From the NCBI GenBank assembly GCA_021648045.1, contig JAKITM010000056.1, forward strand, positions 1 through 14,503: a stretch of 14,503 nt of DNA, written 5' to 3'. Below the pieces are notes generated by a model that had not been told where the DNA came from, made no database searches, and was given only the letters and a program-made list of their open reading frames with translations. Origin of the DNA: Lysobacterales bacterium. Its GTDB lineage: Bacteria > Pseudomonadota > Gammaproteobacteria > Xanthomonadales > SZUA-36. Below, piece by piece: positions 14,376-14,503 of the stretch (positions within the stretch are counted from its first letter, which is position 1; every line of letters starts with the position of its first letter). The translations under genes were made by a program, and so were the position numbers.

Positions 14376-14503
14376 TCAGAATTTATAGGCCAGCGATGAA
14401 GTCACACCGTAGTCGCTACTTGAGCCTTCTAGAGAAATTGGAGCGCTGTCGTAGGTGGCATAAAAATTCAGCCGCCAGGAAAAATCTTTGATGACTTCAA
14501 TTC
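14376..14503 (-). CDS. DUF481 (YdiY-like) outer-membrane protein, C-terminal end only
   Basis: On the minus strand the frame is open from the window edge to a TGA at 14376-14378 and gives 41 residues. They include DFSWRLNFYATYDSAPI and end SSLAYKF. Alternating aromatic strand residues, a turn with the Y-D-S-x-P motif, and a terminal Lys-Phe are typical of the last two strands of DUF481-type outer-membrane barrels that end in Phe. The N terminus and signal peptide are outside the window. Confidence 0.65.
   Translation of the reverse strand, partial: IEVIKDFSWRLNFYATYDSAPISLEGSSSDYGVTSSLAYKF

Overview
The window looks like chromosomal DNA of a moderate-GC gammaproteobacterium, probably marine or environmental. 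This rests on DUF3301 and DUF3313 proteins, a PaiB-type regulator, outer-membrane barrels with C-terminal Phe, and a REP-like GGGGTCGGAGTCAAAT palindrome. No genus can be fixed from the sequence alone, and no rRNA, tRNA or CRISPR array was seen.

Left end (1-2404): the 3' end of a PIN-domain (VapC-like) gene, a small DUF3301 membrane-anchored protein, then on the minus strand a secreted DUF3313 protein and a predicted outer-membrane beta-barrel. Centre-left (2645-8152): serC on the plus strand meets a tight minus-strand operon transcribed panG-panB-panC-coaBC-coaX. Junctions in that operon are 2 bp apart or overlap (TGATG, ATGAGTAA, ATGA), and a promoter with a perfect TATAAT lies in front of panG. 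The five enzymes run from alpha-ketoisovalerate plus beta-alanine to phosphopantetheine. The ketopantoate reductase is the non-canonical PanG rather than PanE, and panD is not in the window.

Centre-right (8153-10156): an accessory-looking AT-rich esterase lipoprotein gene is preceded by a 35-codon ORF. The ORF's Shine-Dalgarno lies in one arm of a hairpin, and its stop overlaps the esterase start (ATGA). A 25-bp near-identical direct repeat brackets this block. A PaiB-family FMN-binding protein converges on the esterase, and an intrinsic terminator follows.

Right end (10157-14503): a large lipoprotein of unknown function, a 488-bp gap with palindromes and a REP-like element, a DsbA-family (COG3531-like) gene broken by a one-base frameshift, an 82-aa hypothetical, a second DUF3313 gene paralogous to the left one, a bidirectional terminator, and the 3' end of a DUF481-like outer-membrane protein. 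The window is therefore flanked by two DUF3313 paralogues, each beside a different outer-membrane barrel gene.

The best candidates for something not well described are the hairpin, small ORF and esterase arrangement inside the direct repeat, and the PanG-dependent CoA operon with a divergent CoaBC.
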